A DNA stretch of 64,000 nt from Actinomyces sp. oral taxon 414 (GCF_001278845.1 NZ_CP012590.1:2914001-2978000); one strand, 5' to 3'. Numbered from the stretch's first letter, positions 38,000 through 47,046 are shown. The notes: generated by a model not told the origin, from the letters alone. A program made the numbers and translations.

Positions 38000-40900
38000 T
38001 CAGGGGCCGGTACAGGTCACCAGCTCGGCGGCGTGGGCGTCGAGCGCGCCCTGGGTGGTGTAGCCGACGGCGATCCCCGAGGGCACGGGGGTCGTGCCGG
38101 TCAGGGTCACGGCGGGGGCGGTCAGGGGCCGGTTCGGGTTGGCGGGGTCCGTCAGGTCGCTGGCGACGGTGCAGGTCATCGACCCCAGGGACGCCGGCCA
38201 GGACTGCGCCGTCAGGGAGTAGGTGCGGCAGCCCGGGCCGTGGCCGGCCTCCTTGCCCGTGCACTCGGCCAGGGTCAGGGAGACCCGCGGCAGGGTGGCG
38301 GCCGTGACGGTGGCCGACGCGCTCCCGGCGGCGTTGGTGAGGGTGACCGTGATCGTGTGGTCGGCGCCGGGGGTCAGGCCGGTCGCCGTCGTCGAGCCGC
38401 TTTCGGGCTGGCCGGCGGCGATCTCGCGCCCGTCGACCGTGACGGCGGCGGTGGCGGCGGGGTCGGAGGCCTGGGGCACGGACCAGGAGACGGTCAGGTC
38501 CGTGGTGGTGGCCCCGGTCACGGTGAGGGTCGGCCGGGCGGGCGCGGTGGCGCGGACCTCGACGGGGTGCGCCGGGGAGGGGACGCACTTGGGCTCGTCG
38601 GTGCACGCCGTGACGGTGACGTCGACTCTGCCGTCGCCGGGCAGGGGGATGGTCAGGTCGGCGGCCCCGGCGCCGGGGTCGACGGGCGTGCTGGTCGCCC
38701 CGGCGCTGAGCGTGGCGGAGGTGAAGGTGCGCCCGCCCGCGTCGCCCAGCGCCCAGGTGACGTGGAGGCCCGCCTGGGTGGCGGTGACGCCGGTGACGGT
38801 GGCGCCGGTGACGGTGGGCGGCTGCGGCGGGCCGACGGGCGTGACCTGGGTGGCGGGCGAGGGCGGCGAGTCGCCGCCGGCGTTGTGGGCGGTGACGGTG
38901 ACGCTGTAGGTCTGCCCGTTGACCAGGCCCTCGAAGGGCGCCGAGCGGGCCGAGGCGTCCGCCTCCAGGCTCGGCCCGCCGGCCAGGGAGACGGTGTAGC
39001 CGGTGATGGGCGAGCCCTCGTTCGCCGGCTCCTGCCAGGAGACCGTGATCCTCCCCGAGCCGTCCGGGGCGGCGGCGGGGGCCGCCGGGGCCTCGGGGGA
39101 GGCGTCGACGAGGACGGGGGCGGAGGGCGCCGAGGCGGGCGAGTCGCCCACGTCGTTGTGGGCCACGACGCTGAAGGCGTGCTCGACGCCGTTGGTCAGG
39201 CCGGTCAGCTCGCAGGAGGACACGGCGCAGAAGTGGTCCAGGCCCGTGCTCGTGTCGGTCAGGGTGTAGCCGGTGATCGGGGCGCCGTTGTCCGCGCCCG
39301 GCTGGAAGGCGACGAGGGCGCGCCCGGCGCCGGTGGCGGATGCGTGCACATCGGTGGGGGCGTCGGGGCGGTCGCGCACGACGAGCCTGACGGTGCCCTC
39401 GACGACGCGGTCGGCGTCCCCGGTGGCGTCCATGACCCGGTAGACGACGGTCATCTGGCCGTGGAAGCCCGTGGCGGGGGTGATGTTGAGGGTGGTTCCC
39501 TGCGGGTCGGCCGTGCCCCGGCCCACCTGCACGGAGGTGGCGGTAATGCGCAGCGGGGTGGAGGGGAAGGGGTTGATCGTGTACTGGGTGATGTCGATGG
39601 CCTCGGTGACGCCGGCCCCGGCGGCCTCGACGACGGCCTCGGAGACCTGGGTCAGCGGCCTGGTCGAGGTCACGATGGTGATGGGGACCTGCGCCTGGAC
39701 CGCGCCGGAGCCGTCGTCGACGGAGACCGTCAGCGAGCCCGCCGGGCCCTTCTTGTCGGTGGCGGCCTTGACGGACAGGACGTGCCCGTCCAGGGTCGCG
39801 CTCACGCCGTCGGGGATGCCGGAGACGGCGTAGCCGAAGCCGGCCGGGTCGGCGCCGTCGGGGTCGCGGACCATGAGGGCCAGGTCCTGGGTGACCGCGT
39901 CCTCCCCCACGGCGACCCGGATGGGCGTGGGCTTGAGGACGGGCGGGGTGTTGCGGGCGGTGTCGACCCGCAGGGGCAGGGTCAGGGTCGCCGACAGCGC
40001 CGAGTCGTCGTCGGCGGCGCCGTCGCGCACCGTGAAGGACACCGAGGACCGCCCCGAGTAGTCGGCGGACACGTGGAAGGCGATGTGGGTCTCGTCGGTC
40101 AGGGAGATGCCGGGGTCCACGCCGGTGGAGGCCGTCACGGTGGCCGGGTCGGTGATGCGGGGGGTGCGCCCGGAGCGGGTGAGCACGTAGTCGCGCACGT
40201 CGAGGACCACGTCCTCCCCGGAGCGCACGGTCACCGGGACGCGGGTGGAGTCCAGGACGGGGCCGGTCAGGTCGGTCCCGGGCACGGACACGACGGCGGA
40301 GGCGCTCAGCCCGTCGGCGTCGGTGACGGTGTAGACCACCAGGCGGCGCCGCTCGCCGGGGGTGATGAGCAGCTGGTCGCCGGACACGGACACCCCCTCG
40401 CCGCGGGCGGAGACCGTCAGCCCGGAGCGGTCCGCGTCCGGGTCCTCGTCATTGGCCAGGACGTCCACGCGCACGGCGCCGTCCGCGGGCAGGTCGGCCA
40501 GGGCCACGGTGTCGTCGCGGGCGAGGGGCGCCTGGAGGGGAGCGTCGGCGTCGACGTTGACGGTCAGGGAGCCGCGGGCGACGCCCCCGCGCGAGTCGGA
40601 GATGCCGTAGGAGACGAGGTAGGAGCCCTCCCGGGCGGGGGTGTGCAGGGAGACGTAGGGGCTGGAGGCGGTGGGCTCCAGGGAGTCGTCGGCGACCTCG
40701 AGCGAGTCGGGCACCAGGGCGATGGGGTCGCCGTCGGCGTCCAGGTCGTTGCGGGTGACATTGACCGACAGGCGCCGGTCGGGCCGGGTGAGCACGACGT
40801 CGTTCTGGGCGACGGGGGCCTGGTTGTACTCGCTGGGCGGGGCCACCCCCACGCGCACGCGGGCCACCGCCTGCTTGCCCTGGCGGTCCTCGACGATGTA

Positions 40901-43900
40901 GGTGAACACGTCGGTCCCGCCCGAGCCGGTGGTCGCCGGGGTGTACTCCAGCCACTCGGTGCCCAGCTCGACCGTGCCCCGGGCCGGGGACTGCTCGATG
41001 CCCACCAGTGTCACCGAGTCGCCGTCGGGGTCGATGCCGCTGAGCGGTACGGGTATGCGGGTGGTCTCCCCGCTGACGGCCCAGGCGGTCAGGGCCTGCG
41101 GCCGGGGCGCGGCGTTGGCCTGCCCGGAGGCCACGACCTCGAAGGTGACGGTGGAGGTGGCCGAGTTCCCGGCGGAGTCGCGCACGGTGTAGGCCACCTG
41201 GAGCGTGCCGGGGGCCGACCCGGCCTCCAGGCGCACCAGGTTGCCGGTGACGAAGGGGGTGCCGACGGCGCCGTCGGAGGTGTAGACGAGCTCGGGGTCC
41301 ACGGTCAGGGTCAGTCCCGCCGGGGAGGCGTCATTGGCCAGGACGTCGACCCCGCCGACGTCGCCGACGCGGACCCTGGCCGAGTCCGGCTGGAGCTGGG
41401 GCGGGCGCTTGTCGTCCTCGGCGGGGGCGGGCACGACGGTGACGCGGGCGGTGGCGCTGGCCTGCCCGTTGGAGACCGTGTAGGGCACCGAGACGGGGGC
41501 GTCGAGGCCGGCCGGGGCGCTCACGCGCAGCAGGTGGCGGTCCAGGAGGGTGACCTCCAGGTCGTCGGGGACCTCGATGCTCTGCACCACGAGCACCCCG
41601 CCGGCCGGGTCGGAGTCGTTGGCCAGTGGGGCCACGAGCGCCGAGCCGCCGGCGGGCAGGACGCCCAGGTCGTCCTCGGCCACGGGCACGGCCTGGGAGT
41701 CCACGGGGACGACGTCGACCCTGATGACGCCCAGGGTGGTGGACGGCCCGTCGGAGACGGTGTAGGTGAACTGGTAGGAGCCGGGCACCGACGAGGAGAA
41801 GGAGACGGTGCCCAGGGACAGGTCCGGGGTCAGGGCGGTGCCCTCCGGGGCGACCGACAGGGCCACCAGGCTCAGGGAGTCGCCGTTGGCGTCGGTGTCG
41901 TTGGCCAGGGGCTCGAGGGTGAGGGGCTCGCCGCTGCGGGCCACGTAGAAGTCGGCGTTGGCGGTGGGCGGGATATTGCCGGCGTCGCGCACGTCAACGG
42001 TCAGGGTCCCGGTGGTGGGCCGGGTGCCGTCGGAGACGACGACGGTGACGGTCCTGGTCCCGGGCCCGCCGCCCAGGTCGTGCAGCGAGACGGTGCCGTC
42101 CTCGTTGGAGCGCACCTCCAGGCCCTCGGAGCCGGTGGCGGACACGAGGTAGATCTGGTCGCCGTCGGGGTCGATCCAGTCGGTCAGGACGTTGTAGTCG
42201 ATCTGGGCGTTGGCGCCCAGTTTGATCGCGGGGTCGCGCAGCTGGGTGGGGCCCTCGTTCTGGCTCCAGGGGTGAACGGTCACGGTGACGGTGGCGGTGT
42301 CGACGGCCCGCCCGTCGGAGGCCTCGTAGGTGAAGGTGGTCGAGCCGGTGCGGTCCTCCTCCACGCCGGTGATCTGGAGGGCGCGCCCGCCGCGGGTGGC
42401 GGCGACGGCGCCGAAGCCCGGCTCGGAGGTGGCGGCGGCGGTCAGGACGTCGCCGTCGGGGTCGGAGTCGTTCTGGAGCACGGGCAGGGTGGCGGTGCGC
42501 CCGGGCCGCACGCCGAAGGAGTCGTCGACGGCGTCGGGCGGGGTGTTCTCCTCGTTGCGCTCGGGGTCGGCGATCTCGTCGGTGGTGTCCGGGGAGTCCT
42601 CGAGGTTCTCCTGCTCGGTGAGCTGCTTGTCGACCTCGTCCCAGTTGTCCATGAGGACCATGTTCTCGTCGGGCAGCCACACCGTGCCCGAGCCGGTGCT
42701 GTTGAGAATAATGCGGGTCCGGTTGGTGCGGAAGACGACGTCGGGGCCGGCGGCGGCGAGCGTGTCCACCGTCATGGAGGTGGAGGCGGAGGCGTCGTCG
42801 CACACGCGCCGGTAGGCGCCCGAGCCGGACCAGGCGGCGTAGTCGCAGCCCCGGTGGCGCACGGGGGGCGCGGGCGTGCCGGAGTCGCCGCCGGAGGTCG
42901 CCTGGACCGAGGTGACCTCCCCGCCGTCCAGGGGCACGGACAGCAGGGCGGTGGGCGTGGCGATGAGGACGGCGTCGGCGTCGGGGCCGGGCGCCTGGAG
43001 GACCGAGCCGGCGCCCACGCCCTGGGCGCGCAGGTCGCGCACGGAGCCGTCGGGCAGGACGAGGGTGCCGGCGTCGGCGTCCAGGGCCACGGGCCTGTCG
43101 CCGACGGCGGTCAGGGTCAGGGAGGCGGTCTGCGGCAGGCCGGTGATGGTCGTGGACTGGGCCGTGTCGACGCGCCCGCCGGGCTGCACGACGACGAAGC
43201 GGCCCGCGGCGGCGGACACGGCCATGACCGCGCCGTCGGTGGAGGCGGTCACGGCCCCGCCGTCCATGTCGGTGGCCACGGCGGTGGCGGGGGTGAAGGC
43301 CGTGGAGGCGGGCGCGGAGGCGGAGGCGACCCACAGGTCGCCCTCGTCGGGGTCGAGCACGCCGACGCGATCGCCGCCCTGGACGGCCACGGCGGTGTCG
43401 GGCAGGGAGACGGCGGCGCCCACGGAGACCTCGGCGACGGCGATGGGGGCGACGGAGCCGGCGACGAGGTCGGACAGGGTGACGGTTTCGCCGGCCTGGC
43501 CGATGTCGAAGTCCGCGGTGTCGGTGCGCAGCGCGGAGTCCAGGGTGCGCGAGTCGTAGTTGAGGTGGCCCACCAGCTGGCGGGACTCGTTGGTGACCCA
43601 GATGCCGCCGTCGTCGACGTCGACCTCGGCGGTGGGCATGCCCCGGTAGGCCACGGCCAGGCCGGAGACAATGAGGGAGACGACAATGACCGCGATGGCG
43701 GGCAGGCGCCGGGCCAGGCGCCGCACCGCGCGGGGGCCGGCGGGCCTGGCCGCGCGGGAGCGGGGGACCCGGGGGCGGCCTTCGCGCGGGACCGGGAGGA
43801 CCCCGGGGTGGCCTTCGCGCGGGACCTGGGGGCGGTCATGGTCACCTTCCTCACGGCGTCGAGGCCGGTGTGCTCGGGGGCGGGACAGGAGTATGCGGCC

Positions 43901-43912
43901 ATCATCGTTCAC
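38000..43912 (-). CDS. Giant Ig-like/fibronectin III surface protein
   Basis: 1,970 residues. Basic cytoplasmic start (~70), one helix (LPAIAVIVVSLIVSGLAVAY), a propeller-like region (~95-460), about ten cadherin/Ig-like repeats with the N-D-x-D-P-D-G-D calcium-type motif (for example NDSDPDGD), three FN3 domains (NGAPITGYTL and similar) and a Cys-containing C-terminus. Anchored by its N-terminus, most of it outside. Homologous in layout to Fn3 of the PFNA cluster. Start uncertain: GTG 43912 opens this frame, while a better ribosome site (GAGGAAGG) precedes an ATG in another frame. Confidence 0.88.
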   Translation of the reverse strand: MNDDGRILLSRPRAHRPRRREEGDHDRPQVPREGHPGVLPVPREGRPRVPRSRAARPAGPRAVRRLARRLPAIAVIVVSLIVSGLAVAYRGMPTAEVDVDDGGIWVTNESRQLVGHLNYDSRTLDSALRTDTADFDIGQAGETVTLSDLVAGSVAPIAVAEVSVGAAVSLPDTAVAVQGGDRVGVLDPDEGDLWVASASAPASTAFTPATAVATDMDGGAVTASTDGAVMAVSAAAGRFVVVQPGGRVDTAQSTTITGLPQTASLTLTAVGDRPVALDADAGTLVLPDGSVRDLRAQGVGAGSVLQAPGPDADAVLIATPTALLSVPLDGGEVTSVQATSGGDSGTPAPPVRHRGCDYAAWSGSGAYRRVCDDASASTSMTVDTLAAAGPDVVFRTNRTRIILNSTGSGTVWLPDENMVLMDNWDEVDKQLTEQENLEDSPDTTDEIADPERNEENTPPDAVDDSFGVRPGRTATLPVLQNDSDPDGDVLTAAATSEPGFGAVAATRGGRALQITGVEEDRTGSTTFTYEASDGRAVDTATVTVTVHPWSQNEGPTQLRDPAIKLGANAQIDYNVLTDWIDPDGDQIYLVSATGSEGLEVRSNEDGTVSLHDLGGGPGTRTVTVVVSDGTRPTTGTLTVDVRDAGNIPPTANADFYVARSGEPLTLEPLANDTDANGDSLSLVALSVAPEGTALTPDLSLGTVSFSSSVPGSYQFTYTVSDGPSTTLGVIRVDVVPVDSQAVPVAEDDLGVLPAGGSALVAPLANDSDPAGGVLVVQSIEVPDDLEVTLLDRHLLRVSAPAGLDAPVSVPYTVSNGQASATARVTVVPAPAEDDKRPPQLQPDSARVRVGDVGGVDVLANDASPAGLTLTVDPELVYTSDGAVGTPFVTGNLVRLEAGSAPGTLQVAYTVRDSAGNSATSTVTFEVVASGQANAAPRPQALTAWAVSGETTRIPVPLSGIDPDGDSVTLVGIEQSPARGTVELGTEWLEYTPATTGSGGTDVFTYIVEDRQGKQAVARVRVGVAPPSEYNQAPVAQNDVVLTRPDRRLSVNVTRNDLDADGDPIALVPDSLEVADDSLEPTASSPYVSLHTPAREGSYLVSYGISDSRGGVARGSLTVNVDADAPLQAPLARDDTVALADLPADGAVRVDVLANDEDPDADRSGLTVSARGEGVSVSGDQLLITPGERRRLVVYTVTDADGLSASAVVSVPGTDLTGPVLDSTRVPVTVRSGEDVVLDVRDYVLTRSGRTPRITDPATVTASTGVDPGISLTDETHIAFHVSADYSGRSSVSFTVRDGAADDDSALSATLTLPLRVDTARNTPPVLKPTPIRVAVGEDAVTQDLALMVRDPDGADPAGFGYAVSGIPDGVSATLDGHVLSVKAATDKKGPAGSLTVSVDDGSGAVQAQVPITIVTSTRPLTQVSEAVVEAAGAGVTEAIDITQYTINPFPSTPLRITATSVQVGRGTADPQGTTLNITPATGFHGQMTVVYRVMDATGDADRVVEGTVRLVVRDRPDAPTDVHASATGAGRALVAFQPGADNGAPITGYTLTDTSTGLDHFCAVSSCELTGLTNGVEHAFSVVAHNDVGDSPASAPSAPVLVDASPEAPAAPAAAPDGSGRITVSWQEPANEGSPITGYTVSLAGGPSLEADASARSAPFEGLVNGQTYSVTVTAHNAGGDSPPSPATQVTPVGPPQPPTVTGATVTGVTATQAGLHVTWALGDAGGRTFTSATLSAGATSTPVDPGAGAADLTIPLPGDGRVDVTVTACTDEPKCVPSPAHPVEVRATAPARPTLTVTGATTTDLTVSWSVPQASDPAATAAVTVDGREIAAGQPESGSTTATGLTPGADHTITVTLTNAAGSASATVTAATLPRVSLTLAECTGKEAGHGPGCRTYSLTAQSWPASLGSMTCTVASDLTDPANPNRPLTAPAVTLTGTTPVPSGIAVGYTTQGALDAHAAELVTCTGP

Positions 43913-44210
43913 CGGGGCGGCGCCGGTCCAGTCGGGCCGGGCGGGACGGGGCCCGGGCGGCGCGGGCCGAGCGGGTCGGCGTGTGGGATGCCGCCGACGA
44001 CGCCGAGCGCCGCAGTCCGGGCGGCGCGGGGAGCGGGGCGGCGAGACGCGGGCGGCATCGGACGGGTCGCCTCAGCGGTCGGCTCTGGGGTAGCCGGCCT
44101 GCCACGGATACCGATCCAGGATCTCGTTCAGCCTCCCCTCATCCAGGAAGGTTATTCTGGGGCGTCCGAGTGGGACTGGTGGGGCTCTTGGGGCGGTCCG
44201 GGGCGGGGTC

Positions 44211-44332
44211 GTGTCCAAATCTGCCACAAAGGCGCCCCGGGCTGGGATAGGTCGCGGAGGAAACCGCGGAATATCAACGATTCTTCTTGCGCGCCCCGAC
44301 TCGATCCGGGCCTTTGTGGCAGATTTGGACAC
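44211..44332. repeat. Palindromic element family 2, copy 2
   Basis: A 23-bp perfect inverted repeat (44211-44233 with 44310-44332; GTGTCCAAATCTGCCACAAA plus GGC), 76 bases apart, with core CGCGGAATATCAACGATTCT. Arms and core match 7914-8033; the DNA in between differs. Confidence 0.88.
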
Positions 44333-44429
44333 GGACCGGGTTCGGACCGGGTCCGACTGGTCCCACGCGACCCGCGCACCCCATCTGTCTCAGGTTCCGC
44401 TTCTCGCCGCCCCTCCCGGGGCCGAACAT

Positions 44430-44549
44430 GGCGCCCCGGGAGGATCGTTCCGGGGCGCACCCGACTGCGAGGCCGTCAGAACCGCGCAATCATGCGGAAA
44501 CCGACGGACACACCCGGGGCGGTGGCCCGAACGATCCTCCCAGGGCGCC
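44430..44549. repeat. Palindromic element family 3, copy 1
   Basis: 21-bp arms, GGCGCC-CGGGAGGATCGTTC-type, at 44430-44450 and inverted at 44529-44549 with one mismatch; 78 bases between, containing GAACCGCGCAATCATGCGG. A second copy with perfect arms is at 54101-54220. Confidence 0.85.
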
Positions 44550-44712
44550 AGAATCGGGTCCGGGCCCTGGGCCCCGCTCGCCCCCGACCCCGCCGCGGAG
44601 CGCCCGTGCAACAGATTCGGACACACCCCGCCCCACAAGCCCCACCCGCCCCACTCAAACACACCCAGAATAACCTTCCAGGAAGGTTATTCCGGGGTGT
44701 CTGGCGCCCCTG

Positions 44713-44783
44713 CGCACATTCGAGCGGACAGTCACCGCGGCCCTCATGCTCTGCGTCTTCAAAACCGCCTCTGAATGACCTTC
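44713..44783 (+). mobile_element. Fragment of the IS 3' end
   Basis: CACATTCGAGCGGACAGTCA through TTCAAAACCGCCTCTGAATGA matches the last 70 bases of the IS at 47047-47930 (C-terminal codons and terminal repeat) with scattered changes. Confidence 0.75.
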
Positions 44784-44862
44784 CGGTGTCCGCGAGGTCG
44801 TCCGCGACGGCCTGCTCGTCCTCCCCGGCCCCGGGGGGAGTCGATTCGGTGATGTCACCCGG

Positions 44863-44982
44863 GCTCGCATTGTGCGAGGTGGGCTCGCACAATGCGAGCG
44901 CAGGTGGATTTCGTCGAGCTGGGCTCGCATTGTGCGAGCTGAGGTGGATTTCGGCGAGCTGAGCTCACATGGCGCGAACCGG
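44863..44982. repeat. 20-bp-period array, GCTCGCATTGTGCGAG word
   Basis: Six 20-bp units starting 44863, 44883, 44903, 44923, 44943 and 44963. Units 1 and 4 carry GCTCGCATTGTGCGAG, unit 2 its exact complement GCTCGCACAATGCGAGC, units 3 and 5 GGTGGATTTCG-CGAGCTG. Most end in CGAGCTGR or similar. Confidence 0.85.
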
Positions 44983-45078
44983 GCCCGACGCGCGCCAGCT
45001 CGGTTCGCGCCGGCCGGGTTCGCGCCGGCCCCGCGGGGGCGCCGCCCGGCCCGCGCGGAGGCGCCCCGGTCCACGAGC

Positions 45079-45206
45079 ACGTCACTTACCCCGCGAGCAC
45101 GTACCTCTAGCAGACGTGCTCGCGGGGTAAGTGACGTGCTCGGCGGTCAAGTGACGTGCTCGCGGGACCGTGACGCCGGTCCCCGGGTATCCCGCACCAC
45201 CGCCCG
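45079..45206. repeat. 20-bp-period array, CGTGCTCG word
   Basis: ACGTGCTCG at 45114, 45134 and 45154, with the complement CGAGCACGT twice upstream (about 45074 and 45094). Shares flanks ACGTACCTCTAGCAGACG and CACCGCCCG with 8215-8362, but every copy of the word has changed from CGATCTCG to CGTGCTCG. Confidence 0.85.
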
Positions 45207-45267
45207 TCTTGCATGGCGGGACGGCGTCTCGCATGCCGTGACGCGGCCGATCCGCTTGGACCGCTCA

Positions 45268-45313
45268 AGTGGTCCGACCGCGCGCGAGTGGTCCAGCGGA
45301 ACATAAGTGGTCC
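45268..45313. repeat. 19-bp-period array, AGTGGTCC word
   Basis: AGTGGTCC at 45268, 45287 and 45306, exactly 19 bases apart, with the inverted TTGGACCGCT just before (45256). Just upstream, GTCTTGCATGGCGGGACG and GTCTCGCATGCCGTGACG form another related pair. Confidence 0.8.
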
Positions 45314-45776
45314 AAGCAGGAGAGCACCACCACGGGCCCGCCGGCGACCCCGGGGCCCCGCTCGCCCCCGACCCCGCCGCGGAGCGCCCGTGCAACAGAT
45401 TCGGACACACCCCGCCCCACAAGCCCCATGCGCCCCACTCAGACACACCCCAGAATAACCTTCCAGCAGTCGCCCGATCTCAACGATCGTCTCATCATCG
45501 GACGCATGGAAACTACGAGGAGACAGAGAATCCCCCTCCAAATCTGAGAAATAAATCCATCGGTCCACGAGGATGCCGACGCCGTAATCCCCCTTCCCGA
45601 ATCCGACATCAACATGCTCCTCATCGGCATTGGCGAGGTCGGCCAGCAAGGCCGGGATCTCCTCGGGGGTATTATCGGTCATATCGCCGAGCACCCATCT
45701 GAACGACAGCATGACGCTCCTCCTTCTTCTTCTCAGTCGCGTATTAGCGCGTCGAATCCGCTGCCGCTTCCCGAGC

Positions 45777-46442
45777 TCACCCGGACTGGGCCCCGGCCTG
45801 CTTCTCCTGCTCCTCCTGGATGGTCTTCCAGGGCGCGGGCCACGCATCCATCACCCGGAGGTACTGATCGCCGGTGAGGAACGAGTGCCGGGTGGAGAAC
45901 AGGTCCTCGATGGCAGTCAGGTCGCGACTGGGAGGGGTCTCGCCGGTCGAGGGGAAGTCCTCGGGGAATGCGGGGCAGCGGATGTCTCCCGTGAGAATCC
46001 GGTACAGGAACTCCGTGATGCCCACCCCGTACTCGTACCAGTCCTCGAATCTCGAGCCGATGATGAGCACGAATCCGTCCTCGCCCCCGACCGGCACCAC
46101 CCACAGGCACAGGTCGCCGTTATCGGTCGACCCCCACACCGCCACCGACGCCGCGGCATGGAGCATATCCGACAGGGGCGCCATCGCTTCTGGAACGAAC
46201 TCCGACATCCGCGCCAGAACCGACCAGAATGAGGCCGTCCTCCCCCGGACGCTCGCGCGCCCGTCGCTGCGCTCGGGGGCCATGACGTGCAGGAACATGT
46301 CGAAGGTCCCCACCCCGTACACCGACAGGAAGTGCAGATAGTCCTCCGACAGGACCACCGACCCCGGCGCACCCCCACCGGCCGGATCGGGCTCCTCCGG
46401 AGGCGGCACCAGCCCCACCAGGTCCTCGGTCATATCCCTCAT
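45777..46442 (-). CDS. SMI1/KNR4 (SUKH) family immunity-type protein
   Basis: 221 residues from ATG 46442 (GAGG eight bases before). Pattern of SUKH proteins: LSEDYLHFLSVYGVGTFDMFLHVMAP near the N-terminus, VAVWGSTDNGDLCLWVV and FVLIIGSRFEDWYEYGVGITEFLYRIL in the middle. SUKH proteins neutralise contact-dependent nuclease and other toxins. No cognate toxin gene is adjacent, so it may be an orphan immunity gene. Confidence 0.8.
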   Translation of the reverse strand: MRDMTEDLVGLVPPPEEPDPAGGGAPGSVVLSEDYLHFLSVYGVGTFDMFLHVMAPERSDGRASVRGRTASFWSVLARMSEFVPEAMAPLSDMLHAAASVAVWGSTDNGDLCLWVVPVGGEDGFVLIIGSRFEDWYEYGVGITEFLYRILTGDIRCPAFPEDFPSTGETPPSRDLTAIEDLFSTRHSFLTGDQYLRVMDAWPAPWKTIQEEQEKQAGAQSG

Positions 46443-46560
46443 CGCAGAAACCTCACAATCGGTTGGGGACAACTATAGCCAACACATATTCGGCATCGCT
46501 CTCACGAGTGGGCAGAAAAATCGTTTGGACAGGGAGTCATCAACCTTCCAAAAAACCTTC

Positions 46561-47037
46561 CTACTGCCAATCTCCGTTAGCGATATCCCAACTTAACTCA
46601 CTCCACATAGAATTATCTTCTGCAGCTTTTAGGTCAATATCTTTGATTGCGTCCCTAAAGTGCTGTGCGGCAACGCCAAGACTGTCGCCATCTGGATCAG
46701 TATCATCAGACGCATAAGGAAGTCCTGCGACGAAAATATGAAACGACGTAACATATTGGCCTAATGTACTATTGACAAAATGAAGCCCTTGCCCCAGATC
46801 AATAATTTCAATGATGTGATGTGACATCAGATCAATGCCAATAAAGGCATCAATTCCCGATTCACTGAACAGGAGGTAACGCCCTGAAGGGTCGGTTCGA
46901 AGTTCGTCCACCGGGGGAAAAGCCCCGTATTCGTCAACAAAAGGAACGCCGTCAACCTCCAGGACTTTGCATTCGTCTGAACTGAGAGATGTGCGAAATC
47001 GATTTGGAATCCTAAAGCGTTTTGTATACACATTCAT
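46561..47037 (-). CDS. SUKH-4 family immunity-type protein
   Basis: 158 residues in clearly AT-richer DNA (46480-47040), a sign of transfer. SUKH-4 pattern: RFRIPNRFRTSL, GRYLLFSESGIDAFIGIDLMSHHIIEI, and FVNSTLGQYVTSFHIFVAGL, the usual NSSL-x-QFV block. Followed immediately by insertion sequence copy 2. Orphan immunity gene by context. Confidence 0.82.
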   Translation of the reverse strand: MNVYTKRFRIPNRFRTSLSSDECKVLEVDGVPFVDEYGAFPPVDELRTDPSGRYLLFSESGIDAFIGIDLMSHHIIEIIDLGQGLHFVNSTLGQYVTSFHIFVAGLPYASDDTDPDGDSLGVAAQHFRDAIKDIDLKAAEDNSMWSELSWDIANGDWQ

Positions 47038-47046
47038 TCAAACAGT

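Larger units (their letters stand above)
44147..44678. mobile_element. Transposase-less element with IS-like ends, copy 2
   Basis: 532 bp from GAAGGTTATTC to GAATAACCTTC, flanked by CAG on both sides. Ends extend into longer imperfect inverted repeats (GTGGGGC-rich, about 90 bases) that each include a TGTCC-AATCTG segment. Interior: palindromic family 2 (44211-44332) and family 3 (44430-44549). No gene. A counterpart at 7849-8375 is 527 bp. Confidence 0.8.
44682..45463. mobile_element. Transposase-less element with IS-like ends, copy 3
   Basis: 782 bp, GAAGGTTATTC to GAATAACCTTC, directly next to copy 2 with a shared CAG between them. Contains a 71-bp scrap of the IS end (44713-44783), three tandem arrays (44863-44982, 45114-45173, 45268-45313) and a near repeat of the right end of copy 2 (45354-45463 versus 44570-44678, about 110 bp). 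No intact gene. Confidence 0.75.
44072..45712 (-). pseudogene. Small gene split by two tandem mobile elements
   Basis: N-terminal 83 codons (45712-45464, MLSFRWVLGDMTDNTPEEIP to VEIGRLL) and the last 24 codons (44143-44072, DEGRLNEILDRYPWQAGYP) rejoin in frame to a 106-residue protein when 44144-45463 is removed. No family recognised; its place among SMI1/SUKH/Imm8 genes suggests an immunity-type protein. Insertion site repeats CAG at 44144-44146, 44679-44681 and 45464-45466. Confidence 0.85.

Noticed and set aside
37673..44962. 2,429-codon open frame opposite the giant surface protein
   Set aside because: Antisense shadow with Gly/Val/Asp/His monotony; the minus strand has clear Ig and FN3 motifs.
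44863..45313. Replication or plasmid origin based on iterons
   Set aside because: No DnaA boxes (TTATCCACA-type), no rep gene and the arrays lie inside mobile elements.
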